The notes under the pieces are model-generated. The model did not search any database, was not told the origin of the DNA, and saw only the letters and a program-made list of their open reading frames with translations. Positions 1-8,836 of a stretch of DNA of 36,368 nt are shown here, one piece after another; position 1 is the first letter of the stretch, and each line of letters opens with the position of its first letter. The position numbers were made by a program, and so were the translations under genes. The stretch is taken from contig WQZC01000004.1 in assembly GCA_009780925.1 (NCBI GenBank), forward strand, positions 1 through 36,368, in the 5' to 3' direction. This stretch comes from Actinomycetes bacterium. Lineage in GTDB: Bacteria; Actinomycetota; Actinomycetes; Mycobacteriales; Jatrophihabitantaceae.

Positions 1-2
1 AC

Positions 3-1325
3 TTCGTTCTGCGGGTCCGCCGCCAGCGCCTTGGCAAATGCATCGTGTGCGGCCGGTGCGAGTACGCCTGCTCGGAGATCCAGTCCGTGTTCGCCCTGGC
101 CAAGGTCGGGCGGGGCTTCGACACCGTCTACGCCACCGCCTTCGGCAAGCCGCTGGCGGAGACTCCGTGCATCAACTGCGGGCAGTGCGTGCAGGCCTGC
201 CCGGTGGCGGCCATCACGGTCCGGGACACCACCGACCAGATCCTCGCCGCCATCGCCGACCCGGACGTGACCGTGGTGGCGCAGGTCGCCCCGGCCGTGC
301 GCATCACCATCGCCGAGGCGCTGGGCGAGGACCCCGGCACGGTCAGCACCGGACGGCTGGTGACCGCGCTGAAGATGCTCGGCGTGGACACCGTCTTCGA
401 CACTGACTTCACCGCCGACCTGACCATCATGGAGGAGGGCACCGAGCTGCTGGGCCGCATCAAGAACGGCGGGGTGCTGCCAATGGTCACCTCGTGCAGC
501 CCGGGCTGGATCAAGTTCGCCGAAACCTTCTTCCCCGACCTGCTGCCGCACCTGTCCACGTGCAAATCGCCGCAAGGCATGTTCGGCGCGGTGCTGAAGA
601 CCTTCTACGCCGACCGGTTGGGCAAGAAACCGAGCGAGCTGTTCAGCCTGTCGATCATGCCGTGCACGGCCAAGAAGTTCGAAGCCGCGCGGCCCGAGCT
701 GGGCCGGGATTCCGAGCTCGACGTGGACGCGGTGATCACCGTCCAAGAACTGGCGAACATCATCAGGTCGGCGGGCATCGACTTCGCCGCCCTGCCGGAG
801 ACCGAGTTCGACAACCCGTTCGGGCTCGGCTCGGGCGCGGGGGAGATCTTCGGCGCCACCGGCGGGGTCATGGAGGCGGCGTTGCGCACCGTCTACGAAG
901 TGGCCACCGGCGAGGAACTGCCCCAGATCGACTTCGTCGACTGCCGCGGCTTCGCCGGAATCAAGGAGGCCACCGTGCCGATGGCCGGGATCGACGTCAA
1001 GGTCGCCATCGCGCACGGCCTGGGCAACGCCCGCAAGCTGATGGACATGGTCCGGTCCGGCGAGGCGGAATACCACTTCATCGAGGTCATGACCTGCCCC
1101 GGCGGCTGCATCGGCGGCGGCGGGAACCCGATCAAGGACTGGAACAAGATGCAGCACCGGTTCGAGGCGGTGTACGTCACCGACCAGAACCTGCCGGTGC
1201 GCAAGTCGCACGAGAACCAGGCCGTCAACACCCTGTACCAGGAGTTCCTGGACGAGCCGAACAGCCATCTCGCCCACGAGTTGCTGCACACCCACTACCA
1301 AGACCGCAGCGCCGTGCTGCGTTGA
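3..1325 (+). CDS. [FeFe]-hydrogenase catalytic subunit, 5'-truncated by the window edge (frame open to base 3)
   Basis: Ferredoxin-like [4Fe-4S] motifs (KCIVCGRCEYAC, CINCGQCVQACP). H-cluster motifs L1 TSCSPGWIKF, L2 MPCTAKKFEAARPE, L3 EVMTCPGGCIGGGGNP. Confidence 0.95.
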   Translation, partial: FVLRVRRQRLGKCIVCGRCEYACSEIQSVFALAKVGRGFDTVYATAFGKPLAETPCINCGQCVQACPVAAITVRDTTDQILAAIADPDVTVVAQVAPAVRITIAEALGEDPGTVSTGRLVTALKMLGVDTVFDTDFTADLTIMEEGTELLGRIKNGGVLPMVTSCSPGWIKFAETFFPDLLPHLSTCKSPQGMFGAVLKTFYADRLGKKPSELFSLSIMPCTAKKFEAARPELGRDSELDVDAVITVQELANIIRSAGIDFAALPETEFDNPFGLGSGAGEIFGATGGVMEAALRTVYEVATGEELPQIDFVDCRGFAGIKEATVPMAGIDVKVAIAHGLGNARKLMDMVRSGEAEYHFIEVMTCPGGCIGGGGNPIKDWNKMQHRFEAVYVTDQNLPVRKSHENQAVNTLYQEFLDEPNSHLAHELLHTHYQDRSAVLR

Positions 1326-1394
1326 CCATCCCGATTGGGGCCGGTTCGCGCGTCGCGTCCGGCCCCAACCAACGTGTCGGCCCCAATCCAACCT

Positions 1395-1489
1395 GTCGGC
1401 CGCAACCGGCCCGGTTCGCGACTGGCGCGCGGATCGCGGGCCAGCCCGACCGACCCGTCGGCCGCAACCGGCCCGGTTCGCGACTGGCG
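1395..1489. repeat. 33-bp perfect direct repeat, two copies 62 bp apart
   Basis: GTCGGCCGCAACCGGCCCGGTTCGCGACTGGCG at 1395..1427 and 1457..1489. Confidence 0.93.
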
Positions 1490-1594
1490 GGCCCTGGCGC
1501 GCCGGGCCAGGTCCGGCCCAAGCGCCCGTATTGAGCGCGCCCGATACCGTGTAGCGGTGCGAGAGTGTTGCGGCCGTCGTTTGCGGAACGAGCC

Positions 1595-2374
1595 ATGAGC
1601 GTCCAGCCGAATATTTTCAACATCCAGCGCTTCTCCACCCACGACGGCCCCGGACTGCGCACCACCATCTTCTTCAAAGGCTGCCCGTTGCGCTGCCCGT
1701 GGTGTCACAACCCCGAGTCGGTGCGCTTCCAAACCGAGCCGATGCCGCAGGCGGACGGCAAGGTCGAGCAGGTCGGGCGGCCGTACACCGTGCCCGAGCT
1801 GGTCGCCGAGATCGCCACCGACCGGCTGTTCTATGACATCTCCGGCGGCGGCGCCACCCTGTCCGGCGGCGAGGTGATGGCCCAGGACTTCGCCTTCGTC
1901 GTCGACCTGGTGACCGCGCTGCGCGACAGCGGGTTCGACGTCGCCATCGACACCTCCGGCGTCGCCCCGACCAAACGCTTCGAGCGGATGGCGGCCCTCG
2001 CCAGCCGGTTCCTGTACGACCTGAAGTTCATCAACGACGCCGACCACAAGCGTTGGACCGGGCGCGGCAACGCCTTGGTGCTGGAGAACCTGGCGCGCTT
2101 GAACGAGCTGGGCGCGACCATCCACCTGCGGATGATCCTGCTCGACGGGCTGAACACCGCGCCCGAGACGATTGACGAGACGATGGACTGGCTGACCGCG
2201 CATGACATCGCGCTGGCCGAGGTGAACCTGCTCCCCTACCACCGCTTCGGGATGGACAAAACGGCCCGACTGGGTCGTGCGCCGCAAGAGTTCACCACGC
2301 CGAGTGCGGACACGATGCGCCGCATCGAAGCTCAGGTCCGTTCCCGCTTCGAACATGTAACAATAGGTGGATAG
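1595..2374 (+). CDS. radical SAM glycyl-radical-enzyme activase (PflA-like), short form without a ferredoxin-type insert
   Basis: FSTHDGPGLRTTIFFKGCPLRCPWCHNPES (CxxxCxxC radical-SAM cluster), then SGGGATLSGGE. Lies directly upstream of a GRE gene. ATG at 1595 preferred over the ORF start at 1565. Confidence 0.93.
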   Translation: MSVQPNIFNIQRFSTHDGPGLRTTIFFKGCPLRCPWCHNPESVRFQTEPMPQADGKVEQVGRPYTVPELVAEIATDRLFYDISGGGATLSGGEVMAQDFAFVVDLVTALRDSGFDVAIDTSGVAPTKRFERMAALASRFLYDLKFINDADHKRWTGRGNALVLENLARLNELGATIHLRMILLDGLNTAPETIDETMDWLTAHDIALAEVNLLPYHRFGMDKTARLGRAPQEFTTPSADTMRRIEAQVRSRFEHVTIGG

Positions 2375-2440
2375 TCTCCCGGACGGCCGCACCAGGGCCA
2401 GCCGTCCGCATCTCATGCCGTCCGTCCCAGAAGGGTTCCC

Positions 2441-4873
2441 ATGACGATCACTCTCAACCCGAACGCCGCGACCGTCGACGCCCCGATCGACTGGACGGCC
2501 AAACGCGGCTCGACGCCCCGGACCAAGCGGCTTCGCGAACAGTCCGAGACGACCCGGCCCAGCCTGTCGCTGGAGCGCGCGCTGATCGAGACCGAGGTGT
2601 ATCGCGAGCACGAGGGCAAGGTCGCCCCGCCGGTGCTGCGCGGGCTGTTTTTCCGCGAGCTGATGGCGCGCCGCACGCTGCACCTGGGCGAGGACGAGTT
2701 GATCGTGGGCGAGAAGGGCACCGCGCCGCAGCAGGCCCCGACCTTCCCGGAGCTGTGCTGCCACACTGTGGACGACTTCGACAACATGAACCACCGCGAG
2801 CGGGTCGGCTTCGCGGTCACCGAGGACGACAAGCGCGTCCAGGCCGAGTCGATCATCCCGTTCTGGAGCCAGCGCGCCACCATGACCAAGATGATGGCTG
2901 ACCTGCCCGAGCGCTGGCACCTGCTGTTCGAGGCCGGCCTTTACACCGAATTCATGGCCCAGCGCGGCCCCGGCCACACCGTCGCCGACGGCAAGATCTA
3001 CCGCACCGGCTACCTGGACTTCATGGCGCGCATCGACGAGCGGCTGGCGCGCGTCGACTACGGCCGGGATCTGCTGGCCGCCCAGCAGATCGCCGAGCTG
3101 CAGGGCATGCGGCTGGTCTGCGAGGGCATGGTCATTCTCGGCGAGCGGTATGCCGCGCTGGCCCGCGCCCGGGCCGCCGAGACGGCCGACCCGCGCCGCC
3201 GTCGTGAGCTGGAGGAGCTGGCCGAGGTCTGCGACCGGGTGCCCGCGCACGCGCCGCGCACGTTCCGCGAGGCCATCCAGATGTATTGGTTCACCCACAT
3301 CGGGGTGACCTCGGAGATGAACAACTGGGACGCCTACTCCCCCGGCAAGCTGGACCAGCACCTGGAGCCGTTCTACCTGACCGAGTCCGCCGCCGGGACG
3401 CTGACCCGCGAGCACGCCAAGGAACTGCTGGAGTGCCTGTGGATCAAGTTCAACAACCAGCCGGCCCCGCCGAAGGTGGGCATCACGCTCAAGGAGTCGG
3501 CCACCTACACCGACTTCTGCAACATCAACACCGGTTCGCTCCGCCCGGACGGTTCGTGTGGCGTCAGCGAGGTCAGCTACCTGATCCTGGAGACGATGGA
3601 CGAGCTGCGCGTGCTCCAGCCCAGCTCCAACGTGCAGATCTCGCGCAAATCACCGGAGCACTTCCTGCGCAAGGCGGTGGAGATCTCCCGGCAGGGCTGG
3701 GGCCAGCCGGCGTTCTACAACTCCGAGGCGATCATCGCCGAGCTGTTGAACATGGGCAAGCGCCTCGACGACGCCCGCCTGTCCGGTATCGCCTCGGGCT
3801 GCGTGGAGACCGGCACCGCCGGCAAAGAGGCCTACGTGCTGACCGGCTACCTGAACGTGCCCAAGGTGTTCGAGCTGGTGCTGTGGCGTGGGTACGACCA
3901 CTACACCGGCAAGCAGGTGGCCCCGGACCTCGGCGACCCGCGCTCGTTCACCAGCTACGAACAGCTGTACGAGGCGTTCGCCAAGATGCTGCGCTACGTG
4001 GTGGACGTCAAGGTGGCCGGCAACAACCTGATCGAGGCGCTGTTCATGCATACCATGCCGGTGCCGCTGCTGTCGGTGATCACCGATGACTGCGTGGAGA
4101 GCGCGACCGACTACAACTGCGGCGGCTCGCGCTACAACACCAGCTACATCCAGTGCGTGGGCATCGCCACCGTCACCGACTCGCTCGCGGTGTTCCGCGA
4201 CCACGTGTTCGCTCCCGGCGCCGACCTGACCACCGACGAGGTGATCGCGGCCTGCGAGGCGGATTTCGCGGGCCACGAGGACACTTTCGAGACCGTGTTC
4301 AACGGCACCGTCAAGTACGGCAACGACGATGACGCCGCCGACGGGATCATGCGCGATGTGGCGCAGACGCTGCAGGACGTCATCGCCGGCCGGCCCACCC
4401 CGAAGGGCTCCAAGACCATCGTGGAGTTCCTGCCCACCACCTGCCACGTCTACTTCGGCCAGGTCATGCAGGCCTCCCCGAACGGCCGGCACAAGGGCAT
4501 CCCGCTGCCCGACGGCATCTCCCCGGAGAAGGGCGCCGACCGGCGCGGCCCGACCGCCGTGGTGAAGTCGGCGGCCAAGCTCGACCAGCTCAAGACCGGC
4601 GGGGCGCTGTTGAACCAGAAGTTCACCCCCGGCGTGGTGTCCGGCGAGCGCGGGGTGTCGGCGATGGCCTCGCTGATCCGCAGCTACTTCGCCATGGACG
4701 GCCACCACATCCAGTTCAACGTGGTGGACCGGGCGACACTGCTGGACGCCCAGGCGCACCCCGAGCAGTACACCAACCTGATCGTGCGGGTGGCCGGCTA
4801 CTCGGACTACTTCAACAACCTGGACAAGGCGCTGCAGGACGAGATCATCAACCGCACCGAGCAGGAGATCTAG
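2441..4873 (+). CDS. glycyl radical enzyme, probable trans-4-hydroxy-L-proline dehydratase (HypD-like)
   Basis: C-terminal glycyl-radical motif VRVAGYSDYF (G786) and thiyl motif SGCVETGTAGKEAYVLTGY (C454, E456, Y470). F171, H179, D297, S353 and F359 fall at the spacing I remember for the HypD active site. Confidence 0.85.
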   Translation: MTITLNPNAATVDAPIDWTAKRGSTPRTKRLREQSETTRPSLSLERALIETEVYREHEGKVAPPVLRGLFFRELMARRTLHLGEDELIVGEKGTAPQQAPTFPELCCHTVDDFDNMNHRERVGFAVTEDDKRVQAESIIPFWSQRATMTKMMADLPERWHLLFEAGLYTEFMAQRGPGHTVADGKIYRTGYLDFMARIDERLARVDYGRDLLAAQQIAELQGMRLVCEGMVILGERYAALARARAAETADPRRRRELEELAEVCDRVPAHAPRTFREAIQMYWFTHIGVTSEMNNWDAYSPGKLDQHLEPFYLTESAAGTLTREHAKELLECLWIKFNNQPAPPKVGITLKESATYTDFCNINTGSLRPDGSCGVSEVSYLILETMDELRVLQPSSNVQISRKSPEHFLRKAVEISRQGWGQPAFYNSEAIIAELLNMGKRLDDARLSGIASGCVETGTAGKEAYVLTGYLNVPKVFELVLWRGYDHYTGKQVAPDLGDPRSFTSYEQLYEAFAKMLRYVVDVKVAGNNLIEALFMHTMPVPLLSVITDDCVESATDYNCGGSRYNTSYIQCVGIATVTDSLAVFRDHVFAPGADLTTDEVIAACEADFAGHEDTFETVFNGTVKYGNDDDAADGIMRDVAQTLQDVIAGRPTPKGSKTIVEFLPTTCHVYFGQVMQASPNGRHKGIPLPDGISPEKGADRRGPTAVVKSAAKLDQLKTGGALLNQKFTPGVVSGERGVSAMASLIRSYFAMDGHHIQFNVVDRATLLDAQAHPEQYTNLIVRVAGYSDYFNNLDKALQDEIINRTEQEI

Positions 4874-4886
4874 CGCGCGAGGGCGG

Positions 4887-6119
4887 TCAGGCCGACCACG
4901 CCGCATCGAGCAGGAAGTCCGGCACGCGCGCGTGCCGGACCCCTCGCGTTGATCCGCCGACGACGTCATCGAGCGTCACCACGTACTTCGGGTATGAGTC
5001 GGCAATCGCCAACAGCGGGGCGTATTCGCGTTGCCGGGTCGCCGGGTCCAAGATCGACGCGGACACTTGCACGTAGACGCGCTCGTCTCGGCGCTGAGCC
5101 ACGAAATCAATCTCCGCGGCGCCCACTTTTCCAATGGACACCTCGTAGCCCCGGCGCACCAGCTCCGCGTGCACAATGTTTTCCAGGATTCCCGGCAACC
5201 GAGTCATGGAGGGACCGAGGATCGCGTTCACCATGCCGTGATCGCCGCAGTAATACTTCTCCATCGTCGCCAGGTGCGCGCGCCCGCGAAGGTCGAACCG
5301 CCGCACCCGGCGCAATATGTAGGCGTCGGTCATCGCCTGAAGGTAGTCAGCCACTGTCTGGTGCCCGACCGACATTGACTCGGATCTCAGGAAATCGGAA
5401 ACCCGCCGCGCCGAGAAGATGTTGCCGACGTTGTCGAGGGCATACCGAGCGACCCGCTCGAACAACCCCGGCGACCTGATCTGATTACGGCTCACGACGT
5501 CACGCAAGACCGCTGAAGCATAGATATCGGCGACGATTTGGCGGGCCTGCTCGTCAAAGAAATCGGCGGCGAACAGCCCGGGGAACCCGCCGCGGGCCTG
5601 GAACTTGGTGAACAGGTCTCGTGTGCTGAGCCCGGCTCCGTGCCCCGTCTCCTGGGCGAAGCGCACGAACTCCCCGAAACTCAGTGTCGAGACCTCTATG
5701 CTCACATATCGGCCGGCGATGTATGTCGCCAGCTCCGAAGCCAACAGGCGGGAATTCGAGCCGGTCAGGTAGAGGTCGACCCGGCCGGACGCCAGCAACG
5801 AGTTGACCACCTTCTCCCACTCGACCACTTCTTGGATCTCATCGAGCAGGACGTACAGCGTTCCGCCGTCGCTGGGCACGCGCTCGGCAAGGTAGGCGTG
5901 CAAGACCTGCGGGACGCGCAGGTGCGCGTTGCGCAGGTCGTCGAAGTCCAGGTGCACGATCCGCTCCCCCGGCACCCCCCGGCTGGACAAGCGCTCACGC
6001 AGCAGCCGGAGCAGCACCGACTTGCCGCAGCGGCGGATCCCGGTGAGCACTTTGGCGAATGGCGTGTCGACATACCCAGCCAGCCGATCGGTGTAGAGCG
6101 GGCGATCGAGGTATCGCAT
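4887..6119 (-). CDS. AAA-family ATPase with DUF4143-like C-terminus
   Basis: MRYLDRPLYTDRLAGYVDTPFAKVLTGIRRCGKSVLLRLL (Walker A), then YVLLDEIQEVVEWEKVVNSLL (Walker B) and LTGSNSRLLASELATYIAGRYVSIEV. C-terminal AEIDFVAQRRDERVYVQVS. Confidence 0.9.
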   Translation of the reverse strand: MRYLDRPLYTDRLAGYVDTPFAKVLTGIRRCGKSVLLRLLRERLSSRGVPGERIVHLDFDDLRNAHLRVPQVLHAYLAERVPSDGGTLYVLLDEIQEVVEWEKVVNSLLASGRVDLYLTGSNSRLLASELATYIAGRYVSIEVSTLSFGEFVRFAQETGHGAGLSTRDLFTKFQARGGFPGLFAADFFDEQARQIVADIYASAVLRDVVSRNQIRSPGLFERVARYALDNVGNIFSARRVSDFLRSESMSVGHQTVADYLQAMTDAYILRRVRRFDLRGRAHLATMEKYYCGDHGMVNAILGPSMTRLPGILENIVHAELVRRGYEVSIGKVGAAEIDFVAQRRDERVYVQVSASILDPATRQREYAPLLAIADSYPKYVVTLDDVVGGSTRGVRHARVPDFLLDAAWSA

Positions 6120-6279
6120 CCTGTCCCCCATTCGGTCACCACAGCATCCATACCATGGATCCAGCACAATGTTTGGACAGTATAGCGTCCACTTCTCCCC
6201 CGTGGGAATCACCGCTAGGCTTCGGGAGATCGGTCCGCGCAGGAACCAGCAACTTCCCCCAGCGTCCTGCGGCCACGCC

Positions 6280-6307
6280 ACCGACACCGACACCGACATC
6301 GACATCG
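6280..6307. repeat. hexanucleotide tandem repeat (ACCGAC x3, then ATCGAC/ATCG)
   Basis: accgac accgac accgac atcgac atcg, ending 18 bp before the ATG of the phosphotriesterase-like gene. Confidence 0.85.
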
Positions 6308-6325
6308 GCCGATTGGAGCGCCGCC

Positions 6326-7273
6326 ATGATGATCAACACTGCGACCGGGCCCGTCGCCGCCGCCGAGCTTGGGCCGACGTTCATGCACGAGCACGTCTGC
6401 TGCGCGGACTGGTCGATGCGGATGAGCTTCGGCGCGCGCTTCTTCTCCTTCGACCAGGTGGCCGACGCCGCCGTCGCGCTCTACACCAAGATGCGCGATG
6501 AGTGCGGCGTCACCACCGTGGTGGACGGCACCCCGATCAACCTTGGTCGCGACCCACGGCTGATCCGCGCGGTGTCCGAGCGCACCGGGGTCCGCTTCGT
6601 CGTCTCCTCGGGCTTCTACTACCAGATGGAGCCGGGGCTGATGTTCCGCCCCGAGGACGAGATCGTCGAGCTGCTCGCCGAGGAGTGCGAGCACGGCATC
6701 GAGGGCACCGGCATCCGGCCGAGGATCATGAAGACGGCGGTAGACGTTCCCGGCCTGACGCCCTACCTGCGCAAGATCCTGTCCGCCGTGGGGCGGGTCG
6801 CCGCGCGCGCCGGGCTGCCGCTGTTCTGCCACCACAACCCTGCGCTCGGCGACGGCGGCGACATCCTGGACATCTTCGAGGGCGTCGGCGTCGCACCCGA
6901 GAGGGTGATCCTCGGGCACAGCGGGGATAGCGACGACCTGGACTACCTGCGGCGGATGCTCGATCGCGGCTGCTATCTGGGCATGGACCGGTTCGGCTAC
7001 TGCGACATCACGCTGAGCATGGAGCGGCGCGTCGCCGCGATCGCGGCGCTGTGCGCCGAGGGCTGGGCGCACCGCATGTTCCTGTCCCACGACCTGGCCG
7101 CCTACCTGGCCATGGGCGGCGGCTGGGACCCGGCCGACGCGACCGGCCAGTCCCCGGACTACACCTTGATCCACACCCAGGTCCGGCCCGCGCTGGCCGC
7201 CGCTGGGGTCAGCCAAGCGGTGTTCGACCAGATGATGGTGGACAACCCGGCCCGCTTCTTCACCGGCGACTGA
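6326..7273 (+). CDS. phosphotriesterase-family (amidohydrolase superfamily) metal-dependent hydrolase
   Basis: LGPTFMHEHVC (HxH), IMKTAVDV (candidate bridging Lys), LPLFCHHNPA, VILGHSGDSDDLDYL, FLSHDLAAY. Start placed at the ATG at 6326 (MMINTATGPVAAAELG). Confidence 0.85.
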   Translation: MMINTATGPVAAAELGPTFMHEHVCCADWSMRMSFGARFFSFDQVADAAVALYTKMRDECGVTTVVDGTPINLGRDPRLIRAVSERTGVRFVVSSGFYYQMEPGLMFRPEDEIVELLAEECEHGIEGTGIRPRIMKTAVDVPGLTPYLRKILSAVGRVAARAGLPLFCHHNPALGDGGDILDIFEGVGVAPERVILGHSGDSDDLDYLRRMLDRGCYLGMDRFGYCDITLSMERRVAAIAALCAEGWAHRMFLSHDLAAYLAMGGGWDPADATGQSPDYTLIHTQVRPALAAAGVSQAVFDQMMVDNPARFFTGD

Positions 7274-7370
7274 GGCACTCCCCGCCGGCGCTCCCGCCCC
7301 GCCGCGCGCGATCCCGGTGTCTCGCCCAGTCTCAGGTCTTCGCCGATCGTGGAGTCTCGCCGGCTCGCGG

Positions 7371-7709
7371 TCAGGCGGCGCTGCCGAAGCACACCGCGCC
7401 GGGCGCTCCATCAACAGTGATGGACATCCGCACGCCCAGCGCTTTTCCCATCCGGTCTAGTAGTCGGAGCGTTGGCAGCGATCCACCGGATTCCAGGCGG
7501 GAGATCGAGTTCTGGGTTGTTTTCATGCGCCGGGCCAACTCAACTTGGGTAACTCCGGCGGTGGTGCGCAGGTTGTAGACAAGTTCGGCCAGGCTGCTGG
7601 CAAGCTCCGCGGTCGCGTATGCGGCGTCGTACTCAGCCCGTTGTTCGAGTGTCATGGCATCAACGCGCTTGGTGAACACTTCGTCGTAGGTCGCGGTCAT
7701 GACCTTCAC
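7371..7709 (-). CDS. XRE/HTH antitoxin (HigA-like) of a type II TA pair
   Basis: HTH region GVTQVELARRMKTTQNSISRLESGGSLPTLRLLDRMGKALG. Start overlaps the upstream toxin stop (ATGA). Confidence 0.85.
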   Translation of the reverse strand: MKVMTATYDEVFTKRVDAMTLEQRAEYDAAYATAELASSLAELVYNLRTTAGVTQVELARRMKTTQNSISRLESGGSLPTLRLLDRMGKALGVRMSITVDGAPGAVCFGSAA

Positions 7710-8086
7710 TTCCTCTCCTGCATCCGCCGGGTTCTCACCCGACGGGCTCGCTCGATCTCTCGCCGCTCATTCTGCCGTTGTTTGCGGAAGGTTGTGAGCG
7801 TGATGATCAGCCGCTCCGGATCCACGTAGTAGGTGATCCTCTGCTCCTTGCGCTCCACGGTGAGCCGCAATTCCAACAGGCCGTCGCCAAGAGGGCGCGA
7901 CCATGGCATCGGCAGGTGTGGCCCGAGAGCGGCCAGCCGGTCAATGTGCCGTTGCGCGGTCGCCAGTCCTCGAATATCGAGGCCGGCCAACCAGTCCCGC
8001 ACTTCGTCGCTGAACTCGATCGCCCATTGACGCTCTCCACCGACGGCCACGTTCTCACTATACCCTGAACGCGATATTCTAGGCAT
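7706..8086 (-). CDS. RelE/HigB-superfamily toxin (phage Gp49-like)
   Basis: WAIEFSDEVRDWLAGLD...LGPHLPMPWSRPLGDGLLELRLTVERKEQRITYYVDPERLIITLTTFRKQRQ. Toxin precedes antitoxin with a 4-bp overlap. Confidence 0.85.
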   Translation of the reverse strand: MPRISRSGYSENVAVGGERQWAIEFSDEVRDWLAGLDIRGLATAQRHIDRLAALGPHLPMPWSRPLGDGLLELRLTVERKEQRITYYVDPERLIITLTTFRKQRQNERREIERARRVRTRRMQERK

Positions 8087-8180
8087 GCGATACGTTCGGC
8101 GTGTCACGAGTCAGACGCCGAATCGCCAACGGTGCGGACAAGCACCTGGGCGGCGGCGCGCGCCGGTAGGGTGGCGTCCC

Positions 8181-8750
8181 GTGGCGACGGTGGCGTTCGA
8201 CGCGATGGGGGTGCTGTATTCATCGGGTGACGATGTGGCCGAGATACTCATCCCGTGCCTGCGCGAGCTGTCCTGCCCCGCCGACAGCCAGACCATCGCG
8301 GACTTGTACCGACGGGCCAGCCTCGGGCAATTGACCTCGGCTGAGCTGTGGACGACGCTCGGCGTGCGGGCGGATGACGACGCGTACTGCGCGCGGCACG
8401 CGCTGACCCCCGGGATCAGCGACTTGCTGGTTGAGCTCGCCGAGGCTGGGACGCCGATGGCCTGTCTGAGCAATGATGTGCGCGAATGGTCGGTGGCGCT
8501 GCGCCGACGGTTCGGGTTGGATCGGTGGATCGGCGCCTGGGTTGTGTCCGGCGCCACCGGCGTCCGCAAACCCGACCCCGCCGCCTTCGCCGCGCTGGTC
8601 GAGGCGACCGGCGTCCCAGCCGAGCGCCTGGTGTTCTTCGACGACCGGCCGGTGAACGTCAATGCCGCGCGCGCCGCCGGGATCGACGCGATCCGATTCA
8701 CCGGGGTGGCGGCGGCGCGCGAGCAGTTGCGGGCGCGCGGCGTCATCTGA
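8181..8750 (+). CDS. HAD-superfamily hydrolase
   Basis: VAFDAMGVLYSS, CLSNDVREW, GVRKPDPAAFAAL, LVFFDDRPVNVNAARAAGI. GTG start proposed at 8181. Confidence 0.85.
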   Translation: MATVAFDAMGVLYSSGDDVAEILIPCLRELSCPADSQTIADLYRRASLGQLTSAELWTTLGVRADDDAYCARHALTPGISDLLVELAEAGTPMACLSNDVREWSVALRRRFGLDRWIGAWVVSGATGVRKPDPAAFAALVEATGVPAERLVFFDDRPVNVNAARAAGIDAIRFTGVAAAREQLRARGVI

Positions 8751-8836
8751 CCGAGCGCGGACAGCGAGCCGACAATCGCGACCGCACACCGGCACGCGCC
8801 CGGCGCGACGCGCGTCGCCCCGGGCGCGACGGCGAC

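Noticed and set aside
1295-3415. 706-aa minus-strand ORF
   Set aside because: Antisense to the activase and GRE. A high-GC shadow ORF with low-complexity composition and no domain sense.
3650-4969. 439-aa minus-strand ORF
   Set aside because: Shadow ORF opposite the GRE gene, His/Val/Gly-rich antisense composition.
6120-6305. N-terminal extension MSMSVSVSVAWPQD... of the AAA ATPase
   Set aside because: Its start is the translation of the hexanucleotide repeat; the conserved protein begins at MRYLDRPLYTDR (6119).
6215-7414. 399-aa minus-strand ORF
   Set aside because: Antisense to the phosphotriesterase-like CDS, which has clear catalytic motifs.
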